Translations under genes and position numbers: made by a program
In this document: positions 38,264 to 49,164 of the stretch, piece after piece
Layout of the letters: every line of letters begins with the position of its first letter
Position numbering within the stretch: the first letter of the stretch is position 1
Notes under the pieces: model-generated
The model's database searches: none
The model's input: the letters and a program-made list of their open reading frames with translations, nothing else
Told to the model about the DNA's origin: nothing
NCBI GenBank assembly: GCA_018335195.1
Contig: JAGXKN010000005.1
Coordinates: 43,134-107,133 of the forward strand
Direction of reading: 5' to 3'
Origin: Desulfobacterales bacterium
GTDB taxonomy: Bacteria > Desulfobacterota > Desulfobacteria > Desulfobacterales > Desulfosalsimonadaceae
DNA length: 64,000 nucleotides

Positions 38264-38772
38264 CAGGCTTCTTTTAATACTTTTTTTCGTTTCCGCTGGT
38301 AAATTTGCCGCTTTAGCGCACTGATCCGGTCGATGAACAGGATCCCGTGCAAATGATCGATTTCATGCTGCAGGATCGTGGCCAGCAGTCCGGTTGCTTC
38401 ATACCGCTGTTTATTGCCGTGCCGGTCGAGCCCTTCGACCACCATCTCCTCGAAACGGTTTACATCCGATCTGAAATCGGGCACGCTCAGGCATCCCTCG
38501 TTTTCCGAAACGGTTTTTCCCCGGGCATCAATGATGGCCGGGTTGATCAGTACATGGAAGTTCCTGTTGACTGGATCCGCCTCAGGGTCAAATACAATAA
38601 CGGACTTGCCAATGCCTGCCTGTGTTGCGGCAAGTCCCACGCCCGGGGCCTGATACATGGTTTCCGCCATATCATCGATGAGCTGCTGGATTTCATCATC
38701 AATGTGTTCCACCGGCTCGGCCGGTTCCTTGAGCAGGGGGTCCGGATAGGTTAAAATGGTTAATACGGGCAT
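38263..38772 (-). CDS. def: Peptide deformylase
   Basis: GVGLAATQAGIGKSV, NEGCLSVPDFR, LQHEIDHLHGILFIDRIS. Confidence 0.97.
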   Translation of the reverse strand: MPVLTILTYPDPLLKEPAEPVEHIDDEIQQLIDDMAETMYQAPGVGLAATQAGIGKSVIVFDPEADPVNRNFHVLINPAIIDARGKTVSENEGCLSVPDFRSDVNRFEEMVVEGLDRHGNKQRYEATGLLATILQHEIDHLHGILFIDRISALKRQIYQRKRKKVLKEA

Positions 38773-38821
38773 GGCTCAATGTTCCTGGCTGAAAAATCGG
38801 TTAAGGGATTCCTGCGATCCA

Positions 38822-39763
38822 TCAGGTTTTGTTCGACAGAATCCTGTGTGCGTTTTCAATGTCGTTTTTAATTTGACCGGAGAGTTCGTCCGGACTGCTG
38901 AATTTTTTTTCGTCCCGGATCCGCTCGACAAAGTCAACCCGGACTTTCTGTCCGTAAAGATCGGTATCAAAATCCAACAGGTGAACTTCCACTGTAAAAA
39001 GGTGATCATCAAAGGTCGGGCTGTACCCGATATTGGCAACGCCCTTGAATCTGCCCTGATCGGTTTCCACCATTACCGCGTAAACCCCGGTCTTCGGGCA
39101 AAGCTCGTCCTGCAGGACGATGTTGGCCGTTGGACAGCCGAGCAGTCGGCCCCCGCGGTTGCGGCCAGCGCCCACCGTGCCGCGGAGCTGATAGTAACGT
39201 CCCAGAAGCGGTTTGGCATCAGCCACATTGCCGGCCTCGATGATTTCCCGGATTCGGGTACTGCTGACCCGGTCGGTGCCTTCGGGTGTGACCGGCACCC
39301 AGTCGGGCACGATGACTTCGAATCCGTGTTTTTCGGAATGTTCCTGCAAAAAGGCCACGTTTCCCTTGCGATTTTTGCCGAACGTGTAATCCCTGCCGAT
39401 CACGATGGCTTTCATGCCGAGTTTGCCGATCAGGATCTGCTCGAGAAACTCGTGGGCCGTGACTGCGGCAAAGGACTGATCAAAGGGGATGCATATCAGA
39501 AAATCAATTCCCATCTCACCGATGAGTTCGAGTTTCTGTTCAAGCACCGTAATCAGGGGCGGTGAGCCGTTGGCGCCCAGGATCTTGACCGGGTGCGGGT
39601 CAAAGGTGATGGCCACAGCGGCGCCGTTGATGGCTTCGGCCTTTTGCCGCACACATTCAAGAATGGCTTGGTGCCCCAGGTGCACACCGTCAAAGTTGCC
39701 GATGGCCACCACGGTGTTTTCAAAAGGGGTCTGGATCTGCTCTAAACCATGTATAACTTTCAT
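38822..39763 (-). CDS. ribF: Bifunctional riboflavin kinase/FAD synthetase
   Basis: AIGNFDGVHLGHQAIL, SSTRIREII, GRLLGCPTANI; C-terminal flavokinase domain. Confidence 0.95.
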   Translation of the reverse strand: MKVIHGLEQIQTPFENTVVAIGNFDGVHLGHQAILECVRQKAEAINGAAVAITFDPHPVKILGANGSPPLITVLEQKLELIGEMGIDFLICIPFDQSFAAVTAHEFLEQILIGKLGMKAIVIGRDYTFGKNRKGNVAFLQEHSEKHGFEVIVPDWVPVTPEGTDRVSSTRIREIIEAGNVADAKPLLGRYYQLRGTVGAGRNRGGRLLGCPTANIVLQDELCPKTGVYAVMVETDQGRFKGVANIGYSPTFDDHLFTVEVHLLDFDTDLYGQKVRVDFVERIRDEKKFSSPDELSGQIKNDIENAHRILSNKT

Positions 39764-39812
39764 AAAAACAACATGTCCAATCGCGGGAACTGTATATTGA
39801 AAGATTTTCGTC

Positions 39813-39841
39813 TTGACAACAAAGTATTATGGCTTTATATA
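39813..39841 (+). promoter_or_regulatory. Sigma70-like promoter for tRNA-Leu (TTGACA-17-TATATA)
   Basis: Perfect -35 TTGACA at 39813-39818, 17-nt spacer, TATATA at 39836; tRNA begins at 39899. Confidence 0.6.
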
Positions 39842-39898
39842 AAAAAATTCATCTTTGATCAATGATTGTTTTGGCAGGAGTTGGTCAGGATACAATGT

Positions 39899-39985
39899 GC
39901 CGAAGTGGCGGAATTGGTAGACGCGCTAGGTTCAGGGTCTAGTTGGAGTATTCCAGTGGGAGTTCGAGTCTCCCCTTCGGCACCA
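39899..39985 (+). tRNA. tRNA-Leu (anticodon CAG)
   Basis: GCCGAAG/CTTCGGC acceptor stem, GGCGGAATTGGTAGACGC D-arm, ctagg-ttCAGgg-tctag anticodon arm, long variable arm, GTTCGAGTC T-loop, encoded CCA. Confidence 0.95.
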
Positions 39986-40000
39986 CCAAAACCAGATCAG

Positions 40001-40035
40001 GCCGTAATCCCGGATTCAGGATTACGGCTTTTTTT
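40001..40035 (+). terminator. Rho-independent terminator downstream of tRNA-Leu
   Basis: GCCGTAATCC-cggattca-GGATTACGGC stem followed by TTTTTTT. Confidence 0.85.
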
Positions 40036-40060
40036 GTGTCAAGCCTGATGCCTGCATTAT

Positions 40061-40094
40061 AAAAAAAGGGCTCAGCCGAAGTCGGCCGAGCCCT
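40061..40094 (-). terminator. Rho-independent terminator for tRNA-Arg (minus strand)
   Basis: Minus strand AAGGGCTCGGCC...GGCTGAGCCCTTTTTTT. Confidence 0.8.
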
Positions 40095-40103
40095 TGAATT
40101 TCC

Positions 40104-40180
40104 TGGCGCGCCCGGAAGGATTCGAACCTTCGACCTACGGATTCGTAGTCCGGCACTCTATCCAGCTGAGCTACGGGCGC
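40104..40180 (-). tRNA. tRNA-Arg (anticodon ACG)
   Basis: Minus strand GCGCCCGTAGCTCAGCTGGATAGAGTGCCGGACTACGAATCCGTAGGTCGAAGGTTCGAATCCTTCCGGGCGCGCCA. Confidence 0.96.
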
Positions 40181-40295
40181 GGAAATAATGGTTGTACCCT
40201 TAATAAGCAATCCGCCCGGCCTTGTCAATGATAAGTTGCGAGCGGGATCGATTTTGATCTGCATCCGGCCGATAATTATGATAAGCTGACACCCC

Positions 40296-40799
40296 ATGAG
40301 CGCAAACGAGTTTTATAACAGTTCGGATGTTGCGGCCTTTAATCTGCGGCAGATGGATGCGGCCATTGGCCAGGCGTACAAGGCCCGTGCCGTCGGCGAA
40401 GTGCCGGTCGGGGCCGTGCTGGTGGATGAATCCGGAGAAATGCTGGCGTCTGCATTTAACCAGTGCATTCGCCTCTCGGATGCCACGGCGCATGCCGAGA
40501 TCCTGGCAATCCGGGCGGCCGCGGATCGCCTGCAAAACTATCGCTTGTTAAACGCGACTCTGTATGTTACAATTGAACCTTGCATAATGTGCATGGGCGC
40601 TGTCATCCATGCCCGGTTAAAGTGCGTTGTGTTTGGCACGCGAGACCCCAGGTGGGGAGCTGCCGGGTCCCTGTATGATTTTTCCGCAGACCGGCGACTG
40701 AATCACAGCCCGAAAATCGTCAGCGGGGTTCGTGAAAACGAATGCCGGGAATTGATTGTGGATTTTTTTACGGCAAGACGGGAGAAACAGACCCCATAG
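40296..40799 (+). CDS. tadA: tRNA-specific adenosine deaminase
   Basis: DATAHAEILAIRAA, TLYVTIEPCIMCMGAVIHARLKCVVFG zinc deaminase motifs. Confidence 0.95.
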   Translation: MSANEFYNSSDVAAFNLRQMDAAIGQAYKARAVGEVPVGAVLVDESGEMLASAFNQCIRLSDATAHAEILAIRAAADRLQNYRLLNATLYVTIEPCIMCMGAVIHARLKCVVFGTRDPRWGAAGSLYDFSADRRLNHSPKIVSGVRENECRELIVDFFTARREKQTP

Positions 40800-40853
40800 A
40801 AGTCCTGCCGTATTTTTTTGACATAGTGCGGATTTAACGGCTTTGCATTTTGA

Positions 40854-42152
<1,299 letters not shown>

Positions 42153-42230
42153 GCCCCGGTGGTGCCGGGGGCCGGAAGATACGGGAACCCCGGGAAAGAC
42201 GGATGCCGGGCTGACTTGTTGATTTTTTGT

Positions 42231-42259
42231 TTGACAATCGTTTCATTGTGACCTAAAAA
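42231..42259 (+). promoter_or_regulatory. Sigma70-like promoter for tRNA-Pro (TTGACA-17-TAAAAA)
   Basis: TTGACA at 42231, 17-nt spacer, A/T-rich -10 at 42254, tRNA starts at 42274. Confidence 0.5.
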
Positions 42260-42273
42260 TTGCATCCGAATGT

Positions 42274-42350
42274 CGGGACGTGGCTCAGTCTGGAAGAGCA
42301 CAGCGTTCGGGACGCTGGAGTCGCTGGTTCAAATCCAGCCGTCCCGACCA
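42274..42350 (+). tRNA. tRNA-Pro (anticodon CGG)
   Basis: CGGGACG/CGTCCCG acceptor stem, agcgt-tCGGga-cgct anticodon arm, GGTTCAAATCC T-arm, encoded CCA. Confidence 0.95.
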
Positions 42351-42543
42351 CTTTCCAACCAAGGGGAAGTGAAGTTTGCAACACCCGGGGAACGTATTTT
42401 GTACGTAGCGTCCAATCCTTCATGGCCAGGTTTTCTTCTTGCACTCCCCCTGCCGGTAATGTCCGCCTCCGGGTTGTTTCGCTTGTTTACCGGAATTCTC
42501 AATTTTTCAACGCAGCGCAATTTATTTAAAAGGAGTCAATTTT

Positions 42544-43563
42544 ATGCGTAGCTACTGGTGTAAAGGAATGTTGATATTTGCGGCCGCAGTTTTCATGCTG
42601 GCGTCCGCACAAACCGGCCTGGCCGAGAAGGCCGGCGGCAGCGACAAAAATGCAGAAGACGCCGGTTACGTGGCGGTTGTCGATGGCGTGGAAATTTCCC
42701 GGCAGGACCTGGACAGAAAACTGGACATGATGAAAGCACGTTATTCCAGCCAGGGAATGCCGATCAAGGGTGAGCGCCTGGCCCAGCTCCGGGAGACCAT
42801 TTTGGACAACCTGATCGAAAAACAGCTTCTTTACCAGGAAAGCCAGGAAGTGGGCATTGAAGTGGACTCCGAAAAAATCCAGTCGGAAATCGACCAGTTA
42901 AAAGGCCAGTTTGAAAATGAGGAAGCCTTTGAGAAAAAAATTGCCAGCATGAACTATTCCGAGGAAACCCTGAGCAAAGAAATCCGGGAGAATATGGCCA
43001 TCCGGGCGCTTATCGACCAGGAAGTGGCATCAAAGGTCTCTGTCACGGATGCGGACGTGCAATCTTATTACAAGGAAAACAAGCAGGAGTTCGAGGTTCC
43101 GGAAAAGGTTCATGCCCGCCACATTTTGATCGAGGCCGGCCCAGATGCAAGTGGCAAGGAAAAAGCCAGGGCAGAGGAAAAAATCCGGGAAGTACAGGAA
43201 AAGCTCGAAGCGGGTGCCGAGTTCTCCGAGCTGGCCAGGCAGCATTCCGAGGGGCCGAGCAGCGAAAAGGGCGGGGATCTGGGTTCTTTCAGCCGCGGCC
43301 AGATGGTTGAAAACTTTGATAAGGCCGCCTTTGCCTTGGCGCCCGGAGAAGTCAGCGATATCGTGGAAACCCGATTCGGCTATCACCTGATTAAAGTGGA
43401 GGACAAAACGCCTTCCAGCATGGAATCCCTGGATGAGGTCAAGGCATCCATCCGGGAAAAACTGCAGCGCGAAAAAGTCATGCAGGAGCTGGAACCCTAT
43501 ATCGAGTCTCTGAAACAAAAGTATCCCGTGGAAAAAAATCTGCCCGAAGCCGATCAGGGATAA
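42544..43563 (+). CDS. Periplasmic peptidyl-prolyl cis-trans isomerase (SurA/PpiC-type parvulin)
   Basis: Signal peptide; SurA-N-like domain; parvulin VHARHILIEA...ELARQHSEGPSSEKGGDLGSFSRGQMV...FGYHLIKVEDK. Confidence 0.92.
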   Translation: MRSYWCKGMLIFAAAVFMLASAQTGLAEKAGGSDKNAEDAGYVAVVDGVEISRQDLDRKLDMMKARYSSQGMPIKGERLAQLRETILDNLIEKQLLYQESQEVGIEVDSEKIQSEIDQLKGQFENEEAFEKKIASMNYSEETLSKEIRENMAIRALIDQEVASKVSVTDADVQSYYKENKQEFEVPEKVHARHILIEAGPDASGKEKARAEEKIREVQEKLEAGAEFSELARQHSEGPSSEKGGDLGSFSRGQMVENFDKAAFALAPGEVSDIVETRFGYHLIKVEDKTPSSMESLDEVKASIREKLQREKVMQELEPYIESLKQKYPVEKNLPEADQG

Positions 43564-43725
43564 GCCATTGCATTTTTACCGGAAGCCGGCCATTTGTGTC
43601 AGCCTTCCGGAGAAAAAAGGCTTATAACGGTTGTGAAGCCGGAAGGCGGCATTCGTGCCGCTTTTCGTATTTGGCGCGTATCTGCCGGAAGTTTCAGGAA
43701 CCCCTCAAAACAAGGAGGACCGGGT

Positions 43726-43932
43726 TTGGCAAAAGGAACAGTAAAATGGTTTAACGAAAAAAAGGGTTACGGCTTTATCCAGCGCGAGGAGGGACAGGAT
43801 ATATTTGTGCATTACTCCGCAATTGACGAGCCCGGGTTTAAAACGCTTACAGAAGGCGAGTCGGTTACCTTTGATGTCGAAGAAAGCAACCGCGGGCCCG
43901 TGGCAAAAAACGTGGTCAAGGAAACCGGCTGA
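43726..43932 (+). CDS. Cold-shock protein (CspA family)
   Basis: TTG start after [39 protein letters not shown] (RNP1/RNP2). Confidence 0.95.
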   Translation: MAKGTVKWFNEKKGYGFIQREEGQDIFVHYSAIDEPGFKTLTEGESVTFDVEESNRGPVAKNVVKETG

Positions 43933-44025
43933 GCAAAGGGCGGATATTTCGAATCTGGCACAGTCGGACGAGAAATGAAGGACAACACGGAATTCAATTT
44001 TCTGAAAAGCAAATAGAAGGGGAAT

Positions 44026-45036
44026 ATGAAAAAGACGATGATCAGGGCAACAGGCCGTTGCCTGCCGTCGAGGTTAGTGACCAACGAGGATTTGACCCGG
44101 TGGATGGATACCACTGACGAGTGGATCCGGCAGCGAACCGGTATTGAGCAGCGGTACTGGGTTCCGGAGGAAGGCGGGGTGGGAGCTGCGGACCTGGGCC
44201 TGGAGGCTTCAAAAATTGCCATGGACCGCGCCGGATGGAAGCCCGAAGACATTGACCTGATTATATTCGCCACCCTGAGCCCGGATATTTTCTTTCCGGG
44301 ACCCGGATGCCTGCTGCAGCACAAGCTGGGCCTGGAGACCACACCGGCCCTGGATATCCGTCAGCAGTGCACGGGTTTTTTCTACGGCATGACCACCGCG
44401 GATGCCTATATCAAGAGCGGGTATTACAACCGCGTGCTGTTTGTGGGCTCAGAGGTGCACAGTACCGGACTCGACAAGTCCACCGCCGGCCGGGACGTGA
44501 CCGTAATTTTCGGCGACGGGGCCGGGGCGGTCTGCCTGGAGGGCGTGGAAACCGATGCACCCGTGGGTATCCGTGGCGCCTCTTTGCATGCCCAGGGAAA
44601 GCATGCAGATGCACTGATGACCGAAGCCCCGGCCTCCCGCCTGAGCCAGCGGCTGACCCATGAAATGTTGGATCAGGGACGCCACTTCCCGGTCATGGAC
44701 GGCAGAAACGTTTACAAGCTTGCATTGACAAGGCTTCCGGAGGTTTCCTACCAGGCCCTGGAACAGGCCGGAGCGGGCGTCGAAGACGTGGACCTGATCA
44801 TCCCGCATCAGGCCAACATGCGGATCAACCAGGGTTTTCAGAAAGCGCTGAACGTCTCCGAGGACAAGATGTATCACAACATCCAGCGCTACGGAAACAC
44901 CACCGCAGGAAGCATTCCCATTGCACTGGACGAGGCCCTTGAAAAGGGGATTATCGGCAAGTCAAGCACGGTGCTTTTTGCCGGTCTGGGTGCAGGCGTG
45001 ACCTGGGCGGCGCTGGTTTATCAGTTTGAGGATTAG
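44026..45036 (+). CDS. 3-oxoacyl-ACP synthase III family protein (FabH-like)
   Basis: IRQRTGIEQRYW, QQCTGFFYGM catalytic Cys, IPHQANMRI, YGNTTAGSIP. Confidence 0.9.
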   Translation: MKKTMIRATGRCLPSRLVTNEDLTRWMDTTDEWIRQRTGIEQRYWVPEEGGVGAADLGLEASKIAMDRAGWKPEDIDLIIFATLSPDIFFPGPGCLLQHKLGLETTPALDIRQQCTGFFYGMTTADAYIKSGYYNRVLFVGSEVHSTGLDKSTAGRDVTVIFGDGAGAVCLEGVETDAPVGIRGASLHAQGKHADALMTEAPASRLSQRLTHEMLDQGRHFPVMDGRNVYKLALTRLPEVSYQALEQAGAGVEDVDLIIPHQANMRINQGFQKALNVSEDKMYHNIQRYGNTTAGSIPIALDEALEKGIIGKSSTVLFAGLGAGVTWAALVYQFED

Positions 45037-45058
45037 AAAGTTCTCGGTTTTTTTTAAT

Positions 45059-46684
45059 TTAAACCCTGCCTGAAAAGAAAATATCCAGATATGCGTCAGA
45101 AATGGGATCCCCGGTGCTAATAACGCGCCCGGGATCCCTGTTTTTTTCCGCCATCTCTTTTCTCAGACCCGAGGCCATGGTTTTGCCCAGCTCCACGCCG
45201 AACTGGTCAAACGGGTTGATATCCCATATAAAGGCTTCATATACGGTCCTGGCCTCATAGAATGCCAGGAGCCGGCCGATGTTTTCCGGAGAAAGATCGG
45301 AAAGCAGCAGCACAGAAGACGGCCGGTTGCCGGAAAATTCGCGTGCGGGATGGGAAGCACCGGCGGTACCGCAGGCCAGTGCCCGGGGCTGGGCAATCAG
45401 ATTGGCCCACAGTTCCTGGTGGTTGGTCACGCCCTTGGATTTGTTTGTATAATCCGCGTGCTGCGGCCGTACCACCCCGATAAACTCGATCGGAAAGGGG
45501 CGTCCCTGGTGTGCGAGCTGGAAAAAGGAATGCTGCGCATTGGTTCCGGGCTCTCCGAAAACGATCACGCCGGTTTCGTTTTCCACGCGACGGCCGTCCT
45601 GGGTCACGGCCTTGCCGTTGCTTTCCATGTATAACTGCTGGATATGCGCTGGCAGCTTGGCAAGCGGGGTGGAATACGGGATCGTTGCGCATGCCGGAAA
45701 CCCAAGGAAATTATTGTTCCAGATGCCCAGCAATGCACTGATCAGCGGCAGGTTTGTTTCCATGGGCGCCTCTGCGGCGTGTCTGTCCATTTCATGGGCG
45801 CCCTTTAAGAACTTTTCAAACCGTTCATAACCCAGGTACAGGCTCAGCGGCACGCCGCCGACAGCAGAGGTGACACTGAAACGCCCGCCGATGAACGCAA
45901 ACATGTGAAATACCCGGCGAACCGGGTTGGCGGGCTCATCGCCCGGGCTGCCGGAACTGGTCACGGCAACCAGGTGGTCTTCCGGATTCAGGCCCTGTCT
46001 GTGAATCCAGTCGCTGGCCAGATTTGCATTGGCCATGGTTTCGGTGGTGGTATAGCTCTTGGATATCACGATCCAGAGGGTGGCCTCCGGGTCGACCTGC
46101 CCGGCAATGGCACCGAAACAGTCAATATCCACGTTTGAAAGAAACCGCAGCTCAATGTCCCTGTCTGCCAGGGCCTGCATGGCGGTTGCGGCAAATTCCG
46201 TGCCCAGATAAGAACCTCCGATGCCGATTACCACGACATGCCGAAAAGGCTTGCCTGTGCTGCCGGTGAGTTCCCCGGCGTGTATTTGGGCGGCAAAATC
46301 CCGGATCTCCTGGCAAACCCGGCGGATATCGGCCATTACATCCCGATCGTTGACGTATACGGGCTGCCCTGAAAAATCCCTTGCTGCCGTATGCAGGGCC
46401 GCCCGGTTTTCCGTGCGGTTGACAATGCCGCCGCGGATCATATCGTTGAATTGCTGCTGCACCGCTCTTTCCGCAGCCAAGTCATAAAGCTGGCGCATCA
46501 CGTCATCATCCACCCGCTGGCGGGAAAAATCAAGAAACAGCCCGCCGCCTGAGGCGGAAAGCTCGGAAAACCGGTGTTTCCGGATTATTAAATGTTTTAA
46601 GTGGTTTTCCGGCAGCGCCATTCGCTCTGCAGAAGCTGCCAGCTTTTTTGCGGATCTGGTTTCGGCAAGCGGGTCTTCTGTCAT
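45059..46684 (-). CDS. pgi: Glucose-6-phosphate isomerase
   Basis: VVIGIGGSYLGTEFA, FLSNVDIDCF, ISKSYTTTETMAN, INPFDQFGVELGK. Confidence 0.95.
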   Translation of the reverse strand: MTEDPLAETRSAKKLAASAERMALPENHLKHLIIRKHRFSELSASGGGLFLDFSRQRVDDDVMRQLYDLAAERAVQQQFNDMIRGGIVNRTENRAALHTAARDFSGQPVYVNDRDVMADIRRVCQEIRDFAAQIHAGELTGSTGKPFRHVVVIGIGGSYLGTEFAATAMQALADRDIELRFLSNVDIDCFGAIAGQVDPEATLWIVISKSYTTTETMANANLASDWIHRQGLNPEDHLVAVTSSGSPGDEPANPVRRVFHMFAFIGGRFSVTSAVGGVPLSLYLGYERFEKFLKGAHEMDRHAAEAPMETNLPLISALLGIWNNNFLGFPACATIPYSTPLAKLPAHIQQLYMESNGKAVTQDGRRVENETGVIVFGEPGTNAQHSFFQLAHQGRPFPIEFIGVVRPQHADYTNKSKGVTNHQELWANLIAQPRALACGTAGASHPAREFSGNRPSSVLLLSDLSPENIGRLLAFYEARTVYEAFIWDINPFDQFGVELGKTMASGLRKEMAEKNRDPGRVISTGDPISDAYLDIFFSGRV

Positions 46685-46701
46685 GGCTTTGCCCCTCCTG
46701 G

Positions 46702-47634
46702 TTAATCCGAATCCGTCAGGGCTTCAATAATTTCTGCAAGCACCTTTTCGGCTTCTGTTTCGGCAACGTGGCAGGCACCGGCAGCCCGGTGTCCCCCGCC
46801 GCCGTATTTTAACATGAGCTGGCCGATGTTGGCATCCGAGGTCTTGTTGATAATGGATTTTCCCACGGAAAAGGTGGTTTTCCCGGTTTCCGGGTCGTGC
46901 TTGACCTGTATGGATACATTGCACTGCGGGTAAAGCGCGTAGACGATGAATCGGTTCCCCGGATAGATCTGCTGCTGTGATCGGCAGTCCAGGACAACGA
47001 TATTTCGGTGGATGATTGCACTGGCGGTCAGTTGAGACTTGTATTTCGACTCATAATGAAAATAGAGTTCCGCCCGTCGGGCCACATCCGGCATCTGCAT
47101 GATTTCTTCAATGGGCATCTTTCCGATCCAGTCAATCAGGCTGAGCTTGAACTGCTCTTCGGATATGGCGAATTTCCCCCAGTCCTCGATTCCGGTGCGC
47201 TTGTCCACGAGAAAATTGAGCAGGGCCCAGTCTGTGGGATGCAGAATCTCCTGACGCGAAAACCGGCCTGCGTCCGCCTTGTCCACGGCTGCCATAATAT
47301 CGTCAAAAAATTCGGGAAACCCGGATTTTCCGCCGTAATATTCGTATATTACCCGGGCGGCAGAAGGGGCATCCGGATCAATGATGTGCCTGGGATCCGC
47401 CTTGTTTCTCAAGGCTTCGGACAGGTGATGGTCAAAGGCCAGCCAGGCGCCGGGAACATAAGGCAGGTTGGCGATGATATCCGTATCCCTGACCTCGACC
47501 CGGCCCTCCTGCATCACGCTGGGATGATCAATGAGAACGATTTGCCCGATCATGTCAAGATGCCGCAGCAATACTGCGCAGACCAAGCCGTCCAGGTCGC
47601 TTCTTGTCAGGAGGCGATATTTTTGGCTTTCCAT
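46702..47634 (-). CDS. DHH-family phosphoesterase
   Basis: RSDLDGLVCAVLL, AFDHHLSEA, DKADAGRF, GGGGHRAAGACHV. Confidence 0.88.
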   Translation of the reverse strand: MESQKYRLLTRSDLDGLVCAVLLRHLDMIGQIVLIDHPSVMQEGRVEVRDTDIIANLPYVPGAWLAFDHHLSEALRNKADPRHIIDPDAPSAARVIYEYYGGKSGFPEFFDDIMAAVDKADAGRFSRQEILHPTDWALLNFLVDKRTGIEDWGKFAISEEQFKLSLIDWIGKMPIEEIMQMPDVARRAELYFHYESKYKSQLTASAIIHRNIVVLDCRSQQQIYPGNRFIVYALYPQCNVSIQVKHDPETGKTTFSVGKSIINKTSDANIGQLMLKYGGGGHRAAGACHVAETEAEKVLAEIIEALTDSD

Positions 47635-47867
47635 GAATCCTTTTCAGATCGTTTATGGTCGTGAGCATAAGTGTTTTGCAGTAAAGCGTTTTTATAGCAC
47701 AAAAAAATTCTGCCTTCAAGAAGTCTCGCTTAACAACCTGATATCAAAAAAATTTTCTCAAAATTGGTGGACAAGCCGGGGCAGAATTGGTAGGGATCTA
47801 GGTTAACAACCACCCCACGGACCAGGGGCATTGCATTTGCCCGGAAATCAATTACGGACAGCAGACC

Positions 47868-49106
47868 ATGATTCAAGCACTGATCCGCAAAGGCGTCAGG
47901 ATTCCAAACCCGGAAAGCATTGAACTCGCCCCGGAGGTGGACGTCCGGCGGATCTTGCCGGGTGCGACGATCCATGCCGGCTGCCGCATCCGGGGGGCGG
48001 ATACACTGATATGCGCAAGGGCGGAAATCGGAAAAGAAACGCCCGCCACAGTGGAAAACTGCCTGATCGGGCCTGATGCGGAACTTAAGGGAGGATACTT
48101 TAAGGGCTCGGTTTTTTTGAAAAGAGCTTCTGTTGGCTCGGGCGCCCAGGTCCGTGACGGCTCCATATTGGAAGAAGAAGCCAGCGCAGCCCATATTGCC
48201 GGATTGAAACAGACCATTTTGTTTCCGTTTGTCACCCTGGGCAGCCTGGTGAATTTCTGCGACTGCCTGATGGCCGGGGGCACCGGCAAAAAGAATCACA
48301 GCGAGGTGGGCAGTTCATACATTCATTTCAACTTCACGCCCCAGCAGGACAAGGCCACGCCTTCGCTGATCGGGGATGTGGCACACGGCGTGATGATCAA
48401 CCAGGCGCCGATCTTTCTGGGCGGGCAGGGCGGTCTGGTGGGCCCCTGCCGGCTGGCCTACGGCACGGTTATTGCTGCAGGCACCATCAACCGCAAGGAC
48501 GAGCTCCGGCCCGGGCGGCTGATATTCGGGGGCTCCGGCAAATCCGGAAACGCCCCGTATCACGGCGGACTTGTTTATCGGAATATCAAGCGCATTGTAC
48601 TGCACAACCTGCACTATATCGCCGGCCTCCAGGCCCTGCGGCACTGGTACGAATACGTGCGTAGCCTGTTTATATCCGAGATCATGCCTGATGAACTTTA
48701 TAACGGGCTTGTCCGGACACTGGATGCCTGTATTGATGAAAGAATCCGGCGCCTCGGGGAATTTGCGGACAAGATGCCGGAATCTTTAAAAAATTACCAG
48801 GCATCAGCCGGGCAGGGCGCTTCTGACACCCTGCTTTCCCAAAAAAGGCAGTTATATGACAACTGGTCCCGCCTGGAACAGGAGCTGCGCACAGGCGGGC
48901 CGGCAGTGGAAAGCCCGGAAAAGCGCGATGCGTTTATAAAACGGATCCGGGATCAGATCCAAGCAAGCGGCAGTTATGATTACGTGGCAGTCATACGGTC
49001 TCTTGATCCGGATGCGGCTGCTGCCGGCACGGACTGGCTCATGGAAATCATCGAGTCTCTGACCGGTCGCTGGCTGAGCATGGTACCGGCTTTTAACAGC
49101 GCATAA
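47868..49106 (+). CDS. GlmU-like left-handed beta-helix protein lacking a nucleotidyltransferase domain
   Basis: Hexapeptide-repeat pattern (IHAGCRIRGADTLICARAEIG, IGPDAELKGGYFKGSVFLKRASVGSGAQVRDGSIL); no N-terminal pyrophosphorylase signature. Confidence 0.7.
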   Translation: MIQALIRKGVRIPNPESIELAPEVDVRRILPGATIHAGCRIRGADTLICARAEIGKETPATVENCLIGPDAELKGGYFKGSVFLKRASVGSGAQVRDGSILEEEASAAHIAGLKQTILFPFVTLGSLVNFCDCLMAGGTGKKNHSEVGSSYIHFNFTPQQDKATPSLIGDVAHGVMINQAPIFLGGQGGLVGPCRLAYGTVIAAGTINRKDELRPGRLIFGGSGKSGNAPYHGGLVYRNIKRIVLHNLHYIAGLQALRHWYEYVRSLFISEIMPDELYNGLVRTLDACIDERIRRLGEFADKMPESLKNYQASAGQGASDTLLSQKRQLYDNWSRLEQELRTGGPAVESPEKRDAFIKRIRDQIQASGSYDYVAVIRSLDPDAAAAGTDWLMEIIESLTGRWLSMVPAFNSA

Positions 49107-49164
49107 ACCGCTTATAGCCGACTTTGCAACCACCCGGTGACACCACAGGAGAAAAGCACAAACC

